This document shows, piece by piece, positions 50,772 through 59,909 of a DNA stretch of 64,000 bases (positions within the stretch are counted from its first letter, which is position 1; each line of letters opens with the position of its first letter). Position numbers and translations under genes: made by a program. The DNA comes from Actinomadura litoris (GTDB taxonomy: Bacteria; Actinomycetota; Actinomycetes; Streptosporangiales; Streptosporangiaceae), in contig NZ_WOFH01000002.1 of assembly GCF_009733595.1 (NCBI RefSeq), positions 248,001-312,000 on the forward strand, read 5' to 3'. Below the pieces are notes generated by a model. It was given only the letters and a program-made list of their open reading frames with translations, had not been told where the DNA came from and made no database searches.

Positions 50772-50885
50772 CGTCCCCGCCCGCCGCCGCCCACGCCGAC
50801 CTGTGCGCGGTCGGGCCGGCACCCTGCGTGATCGCTCTCCGTGACGTCCAAGTTGTGGGGATTTGCCTCTTACCTGCGCATTGTC

Positions 50886-50904
50886 GAGAAAAGATCATTT
50901 TCTC
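50886..50904. promoter_or_regulatory. AT-rich palindrome upstream of the DUF3152 gene
   Basis: GAGAAAA (50886-50892) and TTTTCTC (50898-50904) flank GATCA, shortly before TATCTG (50910-50915), a possible -10. It could be an operator or a terminator of the TetR gene. Confidence 0.45.
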
Positions 50905-50932
50905 CCGGGTATCTGGCATGCTGTGCACCGCC

Positions 50933-51919
50933 ATGCCGCCTCCGAGATCACAATCGGGCCGCCGCCGGGCCACGTCCCATCGCCGGGACCCCCGGCCGAC
51001 GCCCCCACCGCAACCGCCGCCCCCGCCACCGCCAGCGCGGCGCCCGCCCGCGCCGCCGCGGCCGGGGCCGCCTCCGCCCCCGCCTCCGCCCGGCGGACGC
51101 CGGCCCGGGACGGTCGGGGGGATCAGCGCCGAGCTGGACCGGGAGTTCGAGGGCGCCCGGCGCAGCCGGACGCGCGGCGTCATCCTCGGGGTCGCGTCCC
51201 TGCTCGTGGTGGTCGTACTGGGGATCGGCGGGGTGGTCGTATGGCAGGTCTCCTCGGATTCCACGTCCACCTCGTCCAAGCCGAAGGGCGCCCCGGACCA
51301 GAACAGGATGGAGTCCGAGGCGCCGCTCGCCACCCCGAAGAAGCAGCCCTACATCCCCGCCAAGGGGACCGGGAAGTTCATGCGCCCACCGGCGGGCGGA
51401 CGCGTGTACGGGCACGGCAGGCTGATGCGCTACATGGTCGAGGTGGAGGGCGGCCTCAGGCAGGACCCCGCGGCCTTCGCCCGCAGCGTCGACAGGATCC
51501 TCGGCGACAGGCGCGGCTGGACGGCGGCCGGGAAGTGGTCGTTCAAGCGCGTCGACTCCGGCCCCTACGACTTCGTGGTGCAGCTCGCCGCGCCGGACAC
51601 GGTCGACAAGATCTGCGGCTCCTACGGCATGACCACCGAGGGCAAGGTCAACTGCAGCGGTGGCAAGCAGGTCGTGGTCAACCTGAAGCGCTGGCTCCTG
51701 CTCACGACCTACTACAAGGGGCAGCCCGACGCCTACCACGCGCTGACCATCAACCACGAGGTCGGCCACCGGCTCGGGTTCGGGCACGCGACCTGCCCCG
51801 GCCGCGGCCGTCCCGCGCCCGTCATGCAGCAGCAGATCTTCGGGATGAAGGGCTGCGTGATCAACGGCTGGCCCTTCGACCGCCGCGGCCGCTACCTGAC
51901 CGGGCCGGCCGTGCCCTGA
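50933..51919 (+). CDS. DUF3152 family membrane-anchored metalloprotease-like protein
   Basis: A 328-residue protein. A Pro-rich cytoplasmic part (runs of PPPP, RRPPAPPRPGPPPPP) is followed by one membrane helix (SRTRGVILGVASLLVVVVLGIGGVVVW) and an external DUF3152 domain. It carries HEVGHRLGFGH, an HExxHxxGxxH zinc motif as in metzincins, with nearby cysteines (KICGSYG, VNCSGG, ATCPGRG, GCVING). DUF3152 is usually described as uncharacterised; the motif predicts a zinc peptidase. ATG 50933 is preferred; ATG 50918 would add five residues. Confidence 0.86.
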   Translation: MPPPRSQSGRRRATSHRRDPRPTPPPQPPPPPPPARRPPAPPRPGPPPPPPPPGGRRPGTVGGISAELDREFEGARRSRTRGVILGVASLLVVVVLGIGGVVVWQVSSDSTSTSSKPKGAPDQNRMESEAPLATPKKQPYIPAKGTGKFMRPPAGGRVYGHGRLMRYMVEVEGGLRQDPAAFARSVDRILGDRRGWTAAGKWSFKRVDSGPYDFVVQLAAPDTVDKICGSYGMTTEGKVNCSGGKQVVVNLKRWLLLTTYYKGQPDAYHALTINHEVGHRLGFGHATCPGRGRPAPVMQQQIFGMKGCVINGWPFDRRGRYLTGPAVP

Positions 51920-51988
51920 TCGGGGAGCCGGCGGGCCCGCCGCCGAAAATGGATGGGGGCGCTTCGCCCGTTCCGCCACACTTGAGCC

Positions 51989-53419
51989 GTGCTTCTGACG
52001 ATCACCACGACCCTGGACCAGGCGACTGACCTGGGCTTCCTCCTGCACAAGCACCCCGACCGGGTGCACCGGTTCGAGCAGTCCTCCGGCACCGCGCACG
52101 TCTTCTACCCCGACGCGGACGAGCGGCGCTGCACGGCGGCGCTGCTGCTCGACGTCGATCCGGTCAAGCTCGTCCGGACGCGCGGCAAGGGCACGCCGGA
52201 CTTCTCCCTCGGCCAGTACGTGAACGACCGCCCCTACGCGGCGTCCTCGCTGCTGGCCTCGGCCATGGCGAACGTCTTCCGGACCGCCATGCGCGGCCGG
52301 TGCGCGGCCCGTCCCGAGCTGGCGCGGACCCCGATCCCGCTTGAGATCGTGCTTCCGGCGCTGCCGTGCAGAGGCGGGCCGGGGCAGGCGGAGCGGTTCT
52401 TCGGCCCGCTGGGCTGGGAGGTGTCGGCCGTGCCCGTCCCGCTGGACCCCGAGCACGGCGAGTGGGGCGACTCCCGCTACGTCACGCTCACGCTCACCGG
52501 CGAGGTCCGGCTCACCGACGCGCTCAACCAGCTCTACGTGCTGCTGCCCGTGCTGGACGACGCGAAGCACTACTGGGTCGCCTCCGACGAGGTCGACAAG
52601 CTGATCCGGGCGGGGGAGGGGTGGCTCGCCGCGCATCCGGACCGCGCCGCGATCACCCGCCGCTACCTGGCGAACCGGCGCGCCCTCGTCCGCGCGGCCC
52701 TCGGCCGGCTCGCGGACGCCGACGGCGCGCCCGAGGACGCCCTCGACCCCGTCGAGATCGACGAGGAGCTCGCCGCCGAGAGTCCCGAGGAGAGCACCCA
52801 GGAGAGCCCCGCCGAGACCGCGGTCCCGCTGTCGGAGCGGCGCGCCCTGTCCGTGCTGGCGGCGCTGCGCGAGGAGAACGCGCGCCGGGTCATCGACCTC
52901 GGGTGCGGGTCGGGCAAGCTGCTCGCGCGGCTCCTCCGCGACGAGTTCTTCAGCGAGATCTCCGGCGCGGACGTCTCCCACCGCGCGCTCGGCCACGCCC
53001 GGCGGCGGGTCCGCTTCGACGAGCGACGCGAGGGGTCCCGCGTCCGGGACGTCTTCCAGGGCGCCCTCACCTACGCCGACGAGCGGTTCCGCGGCTACGA
53101 GGCGGCCGTGCTCATGGAGGTCGTCGAGCACGTCGACCCGCCGCGCCTGGGCGCGGTCGAGCGCGTCGTGTTCGGCCACGCCGCACCGCGCGTGGTCGTG
53201 GTGACGACGCCGAACGCCGAGCACAACGTCCGCTACGAGGGGCTCGCGCCGGGGGCGATGCGCCACCCCGACCACCGCTTCGAATGGACCCGCGCCGAGT
53301 TCCGCGAGTGGGCCGACCGGGTCGCCGCCGCGCACGGCTACCGCGTCCGCCACGTGCCCGTCGGGGACGACGACCCGGAGGTCGGCGCCCCGACGCAGAT
53401 GGGGGTGTTCACCCGATGA
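51989..53419 (+). CDS. hen1: 3'-terminal RNA ribose 2'-O-methyltransferase Hen1
   Basis: A 476-residue RNA-repair enzyme. The N-terminal half is the bacterial Hen1 N domain (LLTITTTLDQATDLGFLLHKHPDRVH; HVFYPDADERRCTAALLLDVDPVKLVR). The C-terminal half is a SAM methyltransferase with VIDLGCGSGKLLARL (about residues 298-312) and a metal-binding site EVVEHVDPPRLGAVE, which marks the broken RNA 3' end with 2'-O-methyl before ligation. An acidic linker (EESTQESPAETAV) joins them. GTG 51989 lacks a ribosome site; CACACT six bases upstream may be a leaderless -10. It overlaps pnkp by four bases (ATGA). Confidence 0.93.
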   Translation: MLLTITTTLDQATDLGFLLHKHPDRVHRFEQSSGTAHVFYPDADERRCTAALLLDVDPVKLVRTRGKGTPDFSLGQYVNDRPYAASSLLASAMANVFRTAMRGRCAARPELARTPIPLEIVLPALPCRGGPGQAERFFGPLGWEVSAVPVPLDPEHGEWGDSRYVTLTLTGEVRLTDALNQLYVLLPVLDDAKHYWVASDEVDKLIRAGEGWLAAHPDRAAITRRYLANRRALVRAALGRLADADGAPEDALDPVEIDEELAAESPEESTQESPAETAVPLSERRALSVLAALREENARRVIDLGCGSGKLLARLLRDEFFSEISGADVSHRALGHARRRVRFDERREGSRVRDVFQGALTYADERFRGYEAAVLMEVVEHVDPPRLGAVERVVFGHAAPRVVVVTTPNAEHNVRYEGLAPGAMRHPDHRFEWTRAEFREWADRVAAAHGYRVRHVPVGDDDPEVGAPTQMGVFTR

Positions 53420-56004
53420 CCGACGACACACGTGATCACGACAGGACCGTGATCAGGCTTCCGGAGATGGGACTCGTCGTGCTGGTCGGCGTGTCCGGGT
53501 CGGGCAAGTCGCACTTCGCGCGCAAGCACTTCGCGCCCACGCAGGTCGTGTCCTCCGACGCCTGCCGCGCGATGGTGTCGGGCGACGAGAACGACCAGTC
53601 CGCCACCGCCGACGCGTTCGACCTGCTGCACTACATCGTCGGCAAGCGGCTGCGGCGCGGCCTGCTGACCGTCGTGGACGCGACCAACGTGCAGAGCAGG
53701 GCGCGGCAGTCGCTGCTCCAGCTCGCCAAGGCGCACGACGTCCTCACGGCCGCGATCGTCCTGGACGTGCCCGAGCACGTCGCCGTCGAGCGCAACGCCG
53801 CCCGCCCCGACCGCGACCTGCCCGAGCACGTCGTGCCCCGGCAGCGCCGCGAGCTGCGGCGCGGGCTGCGGAGCCTCGGCCGCGAGTTCCGCCGCGTCCG
53901 CGTGCTGACGGGCACCGAGGAGATCGACGCCGCGACGATCCGCTACGACCGGTCGTGGAACGACCGGCGCGACCTGACCGGCCCGTTCGACGTCGTCGGC
54001 GACGTCCACGGCTGCCGCGCCGAGCTGGAGGACCTCCTCTCCGGCCTCGGCTACGAGATCGTCCGGGACGCCTCCGGCCGCGCCGTGGACGCGAACCACC
54101 CGGGCGGGCGCACGGTCCTGTTCGTCGGCGACCTCGTCGACCGGGGCCCCGACTCGCCCGGCGTGCTGCGCCTGGCGATGGGCATGGTCGCGTCCGGGAA
54201 CGCGCTGTGCGTGTCGGGCAACCACGAGGCGAAGCTCGTCCGGGCGCTGCGGGGGCGCAAGGTCCGCGTCGCGCACGGGCTCGCGGAGTCGCTGGAGCAG
54301 CTCGCCGCCGAGCCGGAGGAGTTCCGCGCCGACGCGCTGCGCTTCATGGACGGCCTCATCAGCCACTACGTCCTGGACGAGGGGCGCCTCGTCGTCGCCC
54401 ACGCCGGGCTGAAGGAGGACTACCACGGGCGCGCCTCCGGGCGGGTGCGGTCCTTCGCCCTCTACGGCGACACCACCGGCGAGACCGACGAGTACGGGCT
54501 GCCCGTCCGGTATCCGTGGGCGCGCGACTACCGGGGCAAGGCGACGGTCGTGTACGGGCACACGCCCGTCCCCGAGCCGGAGTGGGTCAACAACACCATC
54601 TGCCTGGACACGGGCGTGGTGTTCGGCGGGAAGCTCACCGCGCTCCGCTACCCCGAGCGCGAACTGGTCTCCGTCCCGGCCCGCGAGGTCTGGTACGAGC
54701 CCGTCCGGCCCCTGGACGCGCCCGCGTCCGCGGGGTCCGTCGCGGGAGGGCACCGGGAGAGCGACGTCCTCCGCATCGAGGACGTCATGGACAACAGCGG
54801 CGTCGAGACCCGCCTCATGGGGCGCGTCACCGTCCGGGAGGAGAACGCGCTGGCCGCGCTGGAGGTGATGAGCCGGTTCGCCGTGGACCCCCGCTGGCTG
54901 GTCTACCTGCCGCCGACCATGTCCCCGGCCGCGACCTCGGCGCTGCCGGGGTACCTGGAGCACCCCGCCGAGGCCCTCGCCGCCTACCGGGACCGGGGCG
55001 TCGCCCGCGTCGTGTGCGAGGAGAAGCACATGGGCTCGCGGGCCGTCGCGGTCGTCTGCCGCGACGAGGCGGTCGCCGCCGCCCGCTTCGGCGTGGACGA
55101 CGGGACGACCGGCGCCCTGTTCACCCGCACCGGGCGCGCGTTCTTCCGCGACCCCGACCGGACGCGCGAGGTGCTCGACCGGGTCCGCGCCGCGATCGGC
55201 GCCGCCGGGCTCTGGGACGAGCTGGACACCGGCTGGCTCGTCCTCGACTGCGAGCTGCTGCCCTGGTCGGCCAAGGCCATGGACCTCATCCGGACGCAGT
55301 ACGCCGCGACCGGCGCCGCCGCCCGCGCCGCCCTGCCGATGGCCTCCGGCGCGCTCGCCCGCGCGCAGGCGCGCGGCCTGGACCTCGGCGGCCTGCGCGA
55401 GCACGTCGACCGGCGCGCCGCCAACGCCGCCCGGTTCCGCGACGCCTACGCCCGCTACTGCTGGCCGGTCGACGGGCTGGACGGGCTGCGGCTCGCCCCG
55501 TTCCAGGTGCTCGCGGGCGACGGCACGGCGTGGGCGGCCGCCCGCGACCACGACTGGCACCTCGACATCGCCGGGCGGCTCGCGGACGCCGACCCCGGCG
55601 GCCTCATCCGGCGGACCGGCTCGATGGTCGCCGACCTCGCGGACGCGGCGTCCGAGGAGGCCGTGACCGGCTGGTGGGAGGGGCTGACCGCGTCCGGCGG
55701 CGAGGGCATGGTGGTCAAGCCGCTCGGCCCGCTCCCGGAGGGCACGAAGGTGCAGCCGGGCGTCAAGTGCCGGGGGCGGGAGTATCTGCGGATCATCTAC
55801 GGCCCCGACTACACCGAGCCGGAGCACCTCGACCGGCTGCGCGGCCGGTCGCTCGGCCGCAAGCGGTCACTGGCGATGCGCGAGCACGCGCTGGGCCTGG
55901 AGGCCCTGGACCGGCTCGCCGCGGGGGAGCCGGTGTGGCGCGTCCACCAGGCCGTGTTCGCCGTGCTGGCGCTGGAGTCAGAGCCCGTGGACCCGCGGCT
56001 GTAG
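53416..56004 (+). CDS. pnkp: Polynucleotide kinase-phosphatase Pnkp (RNA repair)
   Basis: An 862-residue three-domain enzyme that heals and prepares cleaved RNA. The kinase domain has P-loop GVSGSGKS (25-32). The metallophosphatase has GDVHGC (about 196), GDLVDRGPDS (about 238) and GNHE. The ligase-like adenylyltransferase starts about residue 470, with the nucleotidyl lysine K537 in EEKHMGSRA. Partner Hen1 adds the 2'-O-methyl mark; the pair repairs RNAs cut by ribotoxins. The ATGA overlap confirms the operon. Pnkp needs Hen1 to ligate, which explains the fused arrangement of the two genes. Confidence 0.95.
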   Translation: MTDDTRDHDRTVIRLPEMGLVVLVGVSGSGKSHFARKHFAPTQVVSSDACRAMVSGDENDQSATADAFDLLHYIVGKRLRRGLLTVVDATNVQSRARQSLLQLAKAHDVLTAAIVLDVPEHVAVERNAARPDRDLPEHVVPRQRRELRRGLRSLGREFRRVRVLTGTEEIDAATIRYDRSWNDRRDLTGPFDVVGDVHGCRAELEDLLSGLGYEIVRDASGRAVDANHPGGRTVLFVGDLVDRGPDSPGVLRLAMGMVASGNALCVSGNHEAKLVRALRGRKVRVAHGLAESLEQLAAEPEEFRADALRFMDGLISHYVLDEGRLVVAHAGLKEDYHGRASGRVRSFALYGDTTGETDEYGLPVRYPWARDYRGKATVVYGHTPVPEPEWVNNTICLDTGVVFGGKLTALRYPERELVSVPAREVWYEPVRPLDAPASAGSVAGGHRESDVLRIEDVMDNSGVETRLMGRVTVREENALAALEVMSRFAVDPRWLVYLPPTMSPAATSALPGYLEHPAEALAAYRDRGVARVVCEEKHMGSRAVAVVCRDEAVAAARFGVDDGTTGALFTRTGRAFFRDPDRTREVLDRVRAAIGAAGLWDELDTGWLVLDCELLPWSAKAMDLIRTQYAATGAAARAALPMASGALARAQARGLDLGGLREHVDRRAANAARFRDAYARYCWPVDGLDGLRLAPFQVLAGDGTAWAAARDHDWHLDIAGRLADADPGGLIRRTGSMVADLADAASEEAVTGWWEGLTASGGEGMVVKPLGPLPEGTKVQPGVKCRGREYLRIIYGPDYTEPEHLDRLRGRSLGRKRSLAMREHALGLEALDRLAAGEPVWRVHQAVFAVLALESEPVDPRL

Positions 56005-56024
56005 CGGGATTCGGACGCGGTCGT

Positions 56025-56052
56025 GCGGCCCGCCTCGCCCGGGGCGGGCCGC
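56025..56052. terminator. Hairpin terminator after pnkp
   Basis: Perfect 10-bp arms GCGGCCCGCC (56025-56034) and GGCGGGCCGC (56043-56052), between convergent stops. Confidence 0.7.
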
Positions 56053-56072
56053 CACGCGGTCGTTCCGACCGG

Positions 56073-56339
56073 TCAGGTCGAGAACAGCATGTGGAAGACG
56101 CTCCCGTGGTGGGGGCGGTGGTGGTGCCCACCGTGGTGATGGTGGTGCACCGCCGGGGCCGGGGTCCCCCAACCGGGCGCGGCGGCCGGAGGGGCCGCCC
56201 GGTACTGGGACTCCATCTGGCTCAGGGCCTCAAGCTCGCCGTAGTCGAGGAAGATGCCCCGGCAGCTGTCACATTGCTCGATGTGGACGCCGCTGCGGGT
56301 GTAGGTCCGCATCACGCCACGACACTTAGGGCAGTGCAT
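56073..56339 (-). CDS. TFIIB-type zinc-ribbon protein with His-rich tail
   Basis: An 88-residue protein. MHCPKCRGVM and QCDSCRGIFLDYGELEAL give two CxxC pairs of the zf-TFIIB family, followed by an Ala/Pro linker and a His-rich tail with HHHHHGGHHHRPHHG. The tail could bind nickel, zinc or copper. The family has no known activity; it probably acts as a small metal-binding or nucleic-acid-binding protein. It sits alone between the RNA-repair operon and a kinase gene. Confidence 0.88.
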   Translation of the reverse strand: MHCPKCRGVMRTYTRSGVHIEQCDSCRGIFLDYGELEALSQMESQYRAAPPAAAPGWGTPAPAVHHHHHGGHHHRPHHGSVFHMLFST

Positions 56340-56406
56340 CGCCTTGTCGTCCTTCCGGTATGGATCCCCAGGTAGAGGCTAAATGTAGGGCAGGTTCGCC
56401 GCCACG

Positions 56407-57333
56407 TCATGCGGGCGTGCCCGCCGCGGCGATTCTCGCGCAGGCGTCCACCACCGCCTGCTCCGCTCCGTCGAGCGGCCGATCATCCCTCCCCGCGGAT
56501 ATGACGCAGGTGGCGGCGATCTGGATCGCCAGAGTTCGCGCGGGGACCTCCAGCGCCGCCCACGGATCTCCGCCGGCGGGCACCGCCGGGCCCCCGGCGC
56601 GTGTGTAGGCCCCCAGGAACCGCCCCCACTCCTCGGGGCTCAGGACGCCCGCCGAGAACAGCGCGGCGGGCCGCGCCAGATCCCACGCCGGGACGCCCGT
56701 CCCGAGATCCTCGATGTCTATCAGCCGCCACCGACGATTTCCATCAGGGGCGCCGGGGAGGCGGACCATCTGGCCGAGGTGCCAGTCGCCGTGGATCAGG
56801 TGGGCGTGTCCGGGCGGCTCCGGCGCCTCGCCGCGGATCCAGGCGGGCAGCGTGGCGAACGCGCGGCGCACCACGTCCTCGGCCGGGCCGTCGCCCAGCC
56901 GCGACACCAGGCGGGCCACGCGGGTGGGGCGCCCCCAGGACGGCGCGTCCGCGGGAACGGGCGTGGAGTGCAGCGCCGCCAGCAGGCGGGCCCCCTCTTC
57001 CCAGGGGAGTTCCTCCCGCGGGTCCACGGGTTCACCGTAGGGGGAGACGGTGACGGTGCGCCCGTCCACGTCCACGGGCGGGCCCAGCGGGCCCACCAGG
57101 AGGTGCGGCAGGGCTTCGGCCAGGCGGATCCGCCCGAGAAAGGGAACCCCGTACTCGCGGTCGGGCTGGTGCGCCTTCACGGCCACGTCCCCGACCCGCA
57201 CCACGAGCACGCCGTGCCGGTCGTACAGCACCTCGGGCGCCGCGGACGGGTTCGCGGCGCCGGCCGGGCCGCGTCCGATCTCGGCGAGCCGGGCGAAAAG
57301 CCCGGACGGGGCGGTCTCGGTGTGCACGCGCAC
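56407..57333 (-). CDS. Aminoglycoside phosphotransferase family kinase
   Basis: A 308-residue protein with the APH fold. The catalytic loop is HLIHGDWHLGQM (Asp of HGDWH) and the metal motif is LIDIEDLGTGVPAWDLARP. The N-lobe has VLVVRVGDVAVKAH with the ATP lysine. Substrate unknown; many actinobacterial members are not resistance enzymes. GTG 57333 has AGGTGG six bases upstream; TTG 57339 is an alternative. It lies 18 bases after the acyl-CoA ligase stop and may share its transcript. Confidence 0.88.
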   Translation of the reverse strand: MRVHTETAPSGLFARLAEIGRGPAGAANPSAAPEVLYDRHGVLVVRVGDVAVKAHQPDREYGVPFLGRIRLAEALPHLLVGPLGPPVDVDGRTVTVSPYGEPVDPREELPWEEGARLLAALHSTPVPADAPSWGRPTRVARLVSRLGDGPAEDVVRRAFATLPAWIRGEAPEPPGHAHLIHGDWHLGQMVRLPGAPDGNRRWRLIDIEDLGTGVPAWDLARPAALFSAGVLSPEEWGRFLGAYTRAGGPAVPAGGDPWAALEVPARTLAIQIAATCVISAGRDDRPLDGAEQAVVDACARIAAAGTPA

Positions 57334-57351
57334 AGTCAACCACCTCGGCCG

Positions 57352-59067
57352 TCATCCGTGCCGCGCGACGGGACCGGCGGCCTCGTCCCGGAGCCGCCGC
57401 CGGACCACCTTCCCCCGCTCGTCCCTGGGCAGATCCGCCCGGGGGACGAACGCGCCGGGCACCTTGTAGCGCGACAGGTGGCGCTCGCAGTGGCGGCGCA
57501 GCTCGTCCGCCGAGAAGAGGTAGGCCGGGTGCTCCACGACGTACGCGACGACCCGCTCGCCGCGCCGCGCGTCGGGGACGCCGACCACCGCGCACTCGTG
57601 CACCGCCGGATGCCGCCGGAGCACGCCCTCCACCTCGGCCGGGACGACGCTGAACCCGTTGACCTTGATGAGGTCCCGGTGGCGGTCCAGGAGGGTGAGG
57701 AAACCGTCCTCGTCCATCACCGCGATGTCACCCGTGCGGAGCCAGCCCTTCGACAGCACCCGCGCGGTGGCCAGCGGCGCGTTCCAGTACCCCGCGAACA
57801 CCTGCGGGCCGCGCACGACCAGCTCGCCCGCCTCGCCCGGCGGCAGGATCCGCGTCGGCCGCTCGGCGTCGACGACGACGGCGTCCGTCATCGGCAGCGG
57901 CAGCCCGACCGGGAGGTCTCCTCCCGGACCCGACCGGCGGCGAGTGTCCCCGAGCGGGTTCGCGGCGACGGCGGGGGACGCCTCGGTAAGGCCGTAGCAC
58001 TGGATCAGCCCGCGCGCGCCCAGCCGCTCCAGCCGCTCGGCGGTGGCCCTCCCGAGCCCCGCCGCGCCCGAGATGAGGACCCGCGCCGACCGCAGGTCCG
58101 AGGGGCGGAAGCCGGGGCTGTCGATCATCCGGTCGTACAGCGCGGGCACGCCCGGGACGATCGTCGGCCGGTGCCTGCGCAGGGCCGCCAGCACCTGGCC
58201 GGGCTCGAAGCGCGGCACCAGCACCACCGCCCCCGCCGCCAGCACCGGCGCGACCAGGCAGCTCATCAGGCCGAAGGAGTGGAACAGCGGCAGCACGCCG
58301 AGCGTGACGTCCCGTCCGGGCCGCCCGCCGGGGTCCCACGCCCGCTGCTGGCACGCGTTCGCGACGAGGTTGCGATGGGTCAGCATCGCCCCCCTGGGAC
58401 GCCCCTCGTCCCCGCCCGTGTACTGGATCACCGCCAGGTCCCGCGCGGGCTCGACCGGAAGCTGCCGGACGCGCCACGCGGGCCGCTGCAACTCCCGGAA
58501 CGCGATCACCCCGGGCCCGTCCGGGACCTCCGCCGCCGCACGCTCGCGCCAGGTCCGCGCCCGCGCCGCCGCCCGCCGCGCGGCCGGGAGGTAGTCGGCC
58601 AGGGACGTGACGACCACCTGCTCCAGCGGCAGCCCGTTCCGGACGGACCGCACGGTCGGATAGGAACGATCCACCACGACCGCGACGCGGGCGCCGCAGT
58701 CCGCGAGCCGCAGGCGCATCTCCTCCGGCGTGTGCCGGGGGTCCTGCGGCACCGCGACCGCCGCCCGGCGCAGCACGCCGAAGAACGCGATGACCTGCTG
58801 CGGGCAGTTCGGCAGGACCAACGCGACCCGGTCGCCCGGCTGCACGCCGAGCCGGTGCAGCCCGTCGGCGAACCGGTCCGCCGCGTCCCGCAGCTCCCGG
58901 TACCCGATCCGCCGGCCGTAGAAGATCAGCGCGGGCCTGCGCGGATACCGCTCGGCGGCGTCGTCGAGCAACCGCGTGAGCGGGACGTCCGGGACGGTGA
59001 TCTCGGTGGGAACCCCCGGCTGGTACCAGCGCCGCCATGGACGTGATCGTTGTGACGAGGGCCACAT
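57352..59067 (-). CDS. AMP-binding acyl-CoA synthetase/ligase
   Basis: A 571-residue adenylate-forming enzyme of the FadD type. The ATP P-loop is YTGGDEGRPRGAMLTH, which departs from the usual Y-T-S-G-T-T-G consensus. Other motifs are intact: QCYGLTEASP, the Asp of GWLRTGDIAVMDEDGF, LLDRHRDLIKVNGFSV, and the catalytic lysine in RDERGKVVRR. It should activate a carboxylic acid as an acyl-adenylate then thioester, though the altered P-loop may reduce or change activity. ATG 59067 is chosen; GTG 59085 is an alternative. It is upstream of the kinase gene. Confidence 0.88.
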   Translation of the reverse strand: MWPSSQRSRPWRRWYQPGVPTEITVPDVPLTRLLDDAAERYPRRPALIFYGRRIGYRELRDAADRFADGLHRLGVQPGDRVALVLPNCPQQVIAFFGVLRRAAVAVPQDPRHTPEEMRLRLADCGARVAVVVDRSYPTVRSVRNGLPLEQVVVTSLADYLPAARRAAARARTWRERAAAEVPDGPGVIAFRELQRPAWRVRQLPVEPARDLAVIQYTGGDEGRPRGAMLTHRNLVANACQQRAWDPGGRPGRDVTLGVLPLFHSFGLMSCLVAPVLAAGAVVLVPRFEPGQVLAALRRHRPTIVPGVPALYDRMIDSPGFRPSDLRSARVLISGAAGLGRATAERLERLGARGLIQCYGLTEASPAVAANPLGDTRRRSGPGGDLPVGLPLPMTDAVVVDAERPTRILPPGEAGELVVRGPQVFAGYWNAPLATARVLSKGWLRTGDIAVMDEDGFLTLLDRHRDLIKVNGFSVVPAEVEGVLRRHPAVHECAVVGVPDARRGERVVAYVVEHPAYLFSADELRRHCERHLSRYKVPGAFVPRADLPRDERGKVVRRRLRDEAAGPVARHG

Positions 59068-59140
59068 GACCGTGAATTCAACCACCGTCCGGCCGCGCGC
59101 GCCCCCCGAACGATCACCTCACCGCGCGCGGGCGGAGGAT

Positions 59141-59902
59141 TCAGCCCGCGGTGCGGTAGTGGTAACCGCAGATTTCCTTGAATCCCGCCCGTCCGTAGAG
59201 GGCGAGCGCGGCGTCGTTGCGCCGTTCCACCTGCAAATACATGCGGTCGGCGCCTTGCGCGCGGGCGAACCCGGCCAGTGCCGCGAGCACGGTGCGGGCG
59301 GCGCCCCTCCCGCGCGCCCGGGGAAGCGTGGCCATGCCGAACAACCCCGCCCAGCCCGTGTCGGCGACCGCGCGGCCCACCGCGACGACCTCGTCCCCGA
59401 GCATCGCGCCGGCGTAGGCGCTCGGCCGCTCGACGCGCGCGAGCATGTCCCGTTCGTGGCGGGCGTCGTCGCCGTGGCCGCTCGCCGCGGCCCAGACCTC
59501 GAACCAGGCGTCCGCCGGTCGGTCGTCCAGCCGGACGCGGAGCGGGCCCGGCCGCACCAGCTCCAGGACGCGCGCGGTCGGCGCGCCCTGGAGCGACATC
59601 GCGTCGTGCCGCCGGTAGCCGCGCCCGGCCAGGATCGCGTCGAGCGCGTCCGCGCACGCCGGGGGGCTGATCTGGAACCGGGCCGCGACGCCGTGACCGG
59701 CGTAGAACGCCTCGGCCGCGGCGATCCCGCGCGCCAGCTCGTCCGGCGCGGCGCCGCCGTGGGGCAGCGCCGACCGCACCCACCACGCGCCGCCGCGGGC
59801 GTGGCGCAGCCACCACCCTCCGGCGTCCTCGACCAGCTCCGCCGGGAGGGCGCGGGCCGCCCGCTCGTGCAGGCCCCTGAGCGACTCCGGGCTCACCGCC
59901 AT
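59141..59902 (-). CDS. GNAT family N-acetyltransferase
   Basis: A 253-residue protein with an N-terminal half related to GNAT, then the acetyl-CoA domain: MATLPRARGRGAARTVLAALAGFARAQGADRMYLQVERRNDAALALYGRAGFKEICGYHYRT. The loop ARGRGAA binds CoA, and the ending is the typical beta-bulge GFKE...YHYR. Substrate unknown. It is seven bases downstream of the DinB-like gene and probably co-transcribed with it. Confidence 0.9.
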   Translation of the reverse strand: MAVSPESLRGLHERAARALPAELVEDAGGWWLRHARGGAWWVRSALPHGGAAPDELARGIAAAEAFYAGHGVAARFQISPPACADALDAILAGRGYRRHDAMSLQGAPTARVLELVRPGPLRVRLDDRPADAWFEVWAAASGHGDDARHERDMLARVERPSAYAGAMLGDEVVAVGRAVADTGWAGLFGMATLPRARGRGAARTVLAALAGFARAQGADRMYLQVERRNDAALALYGRAGFKEICGYHYRTAG

Positions 59903-59909
59903 GCCGGGG

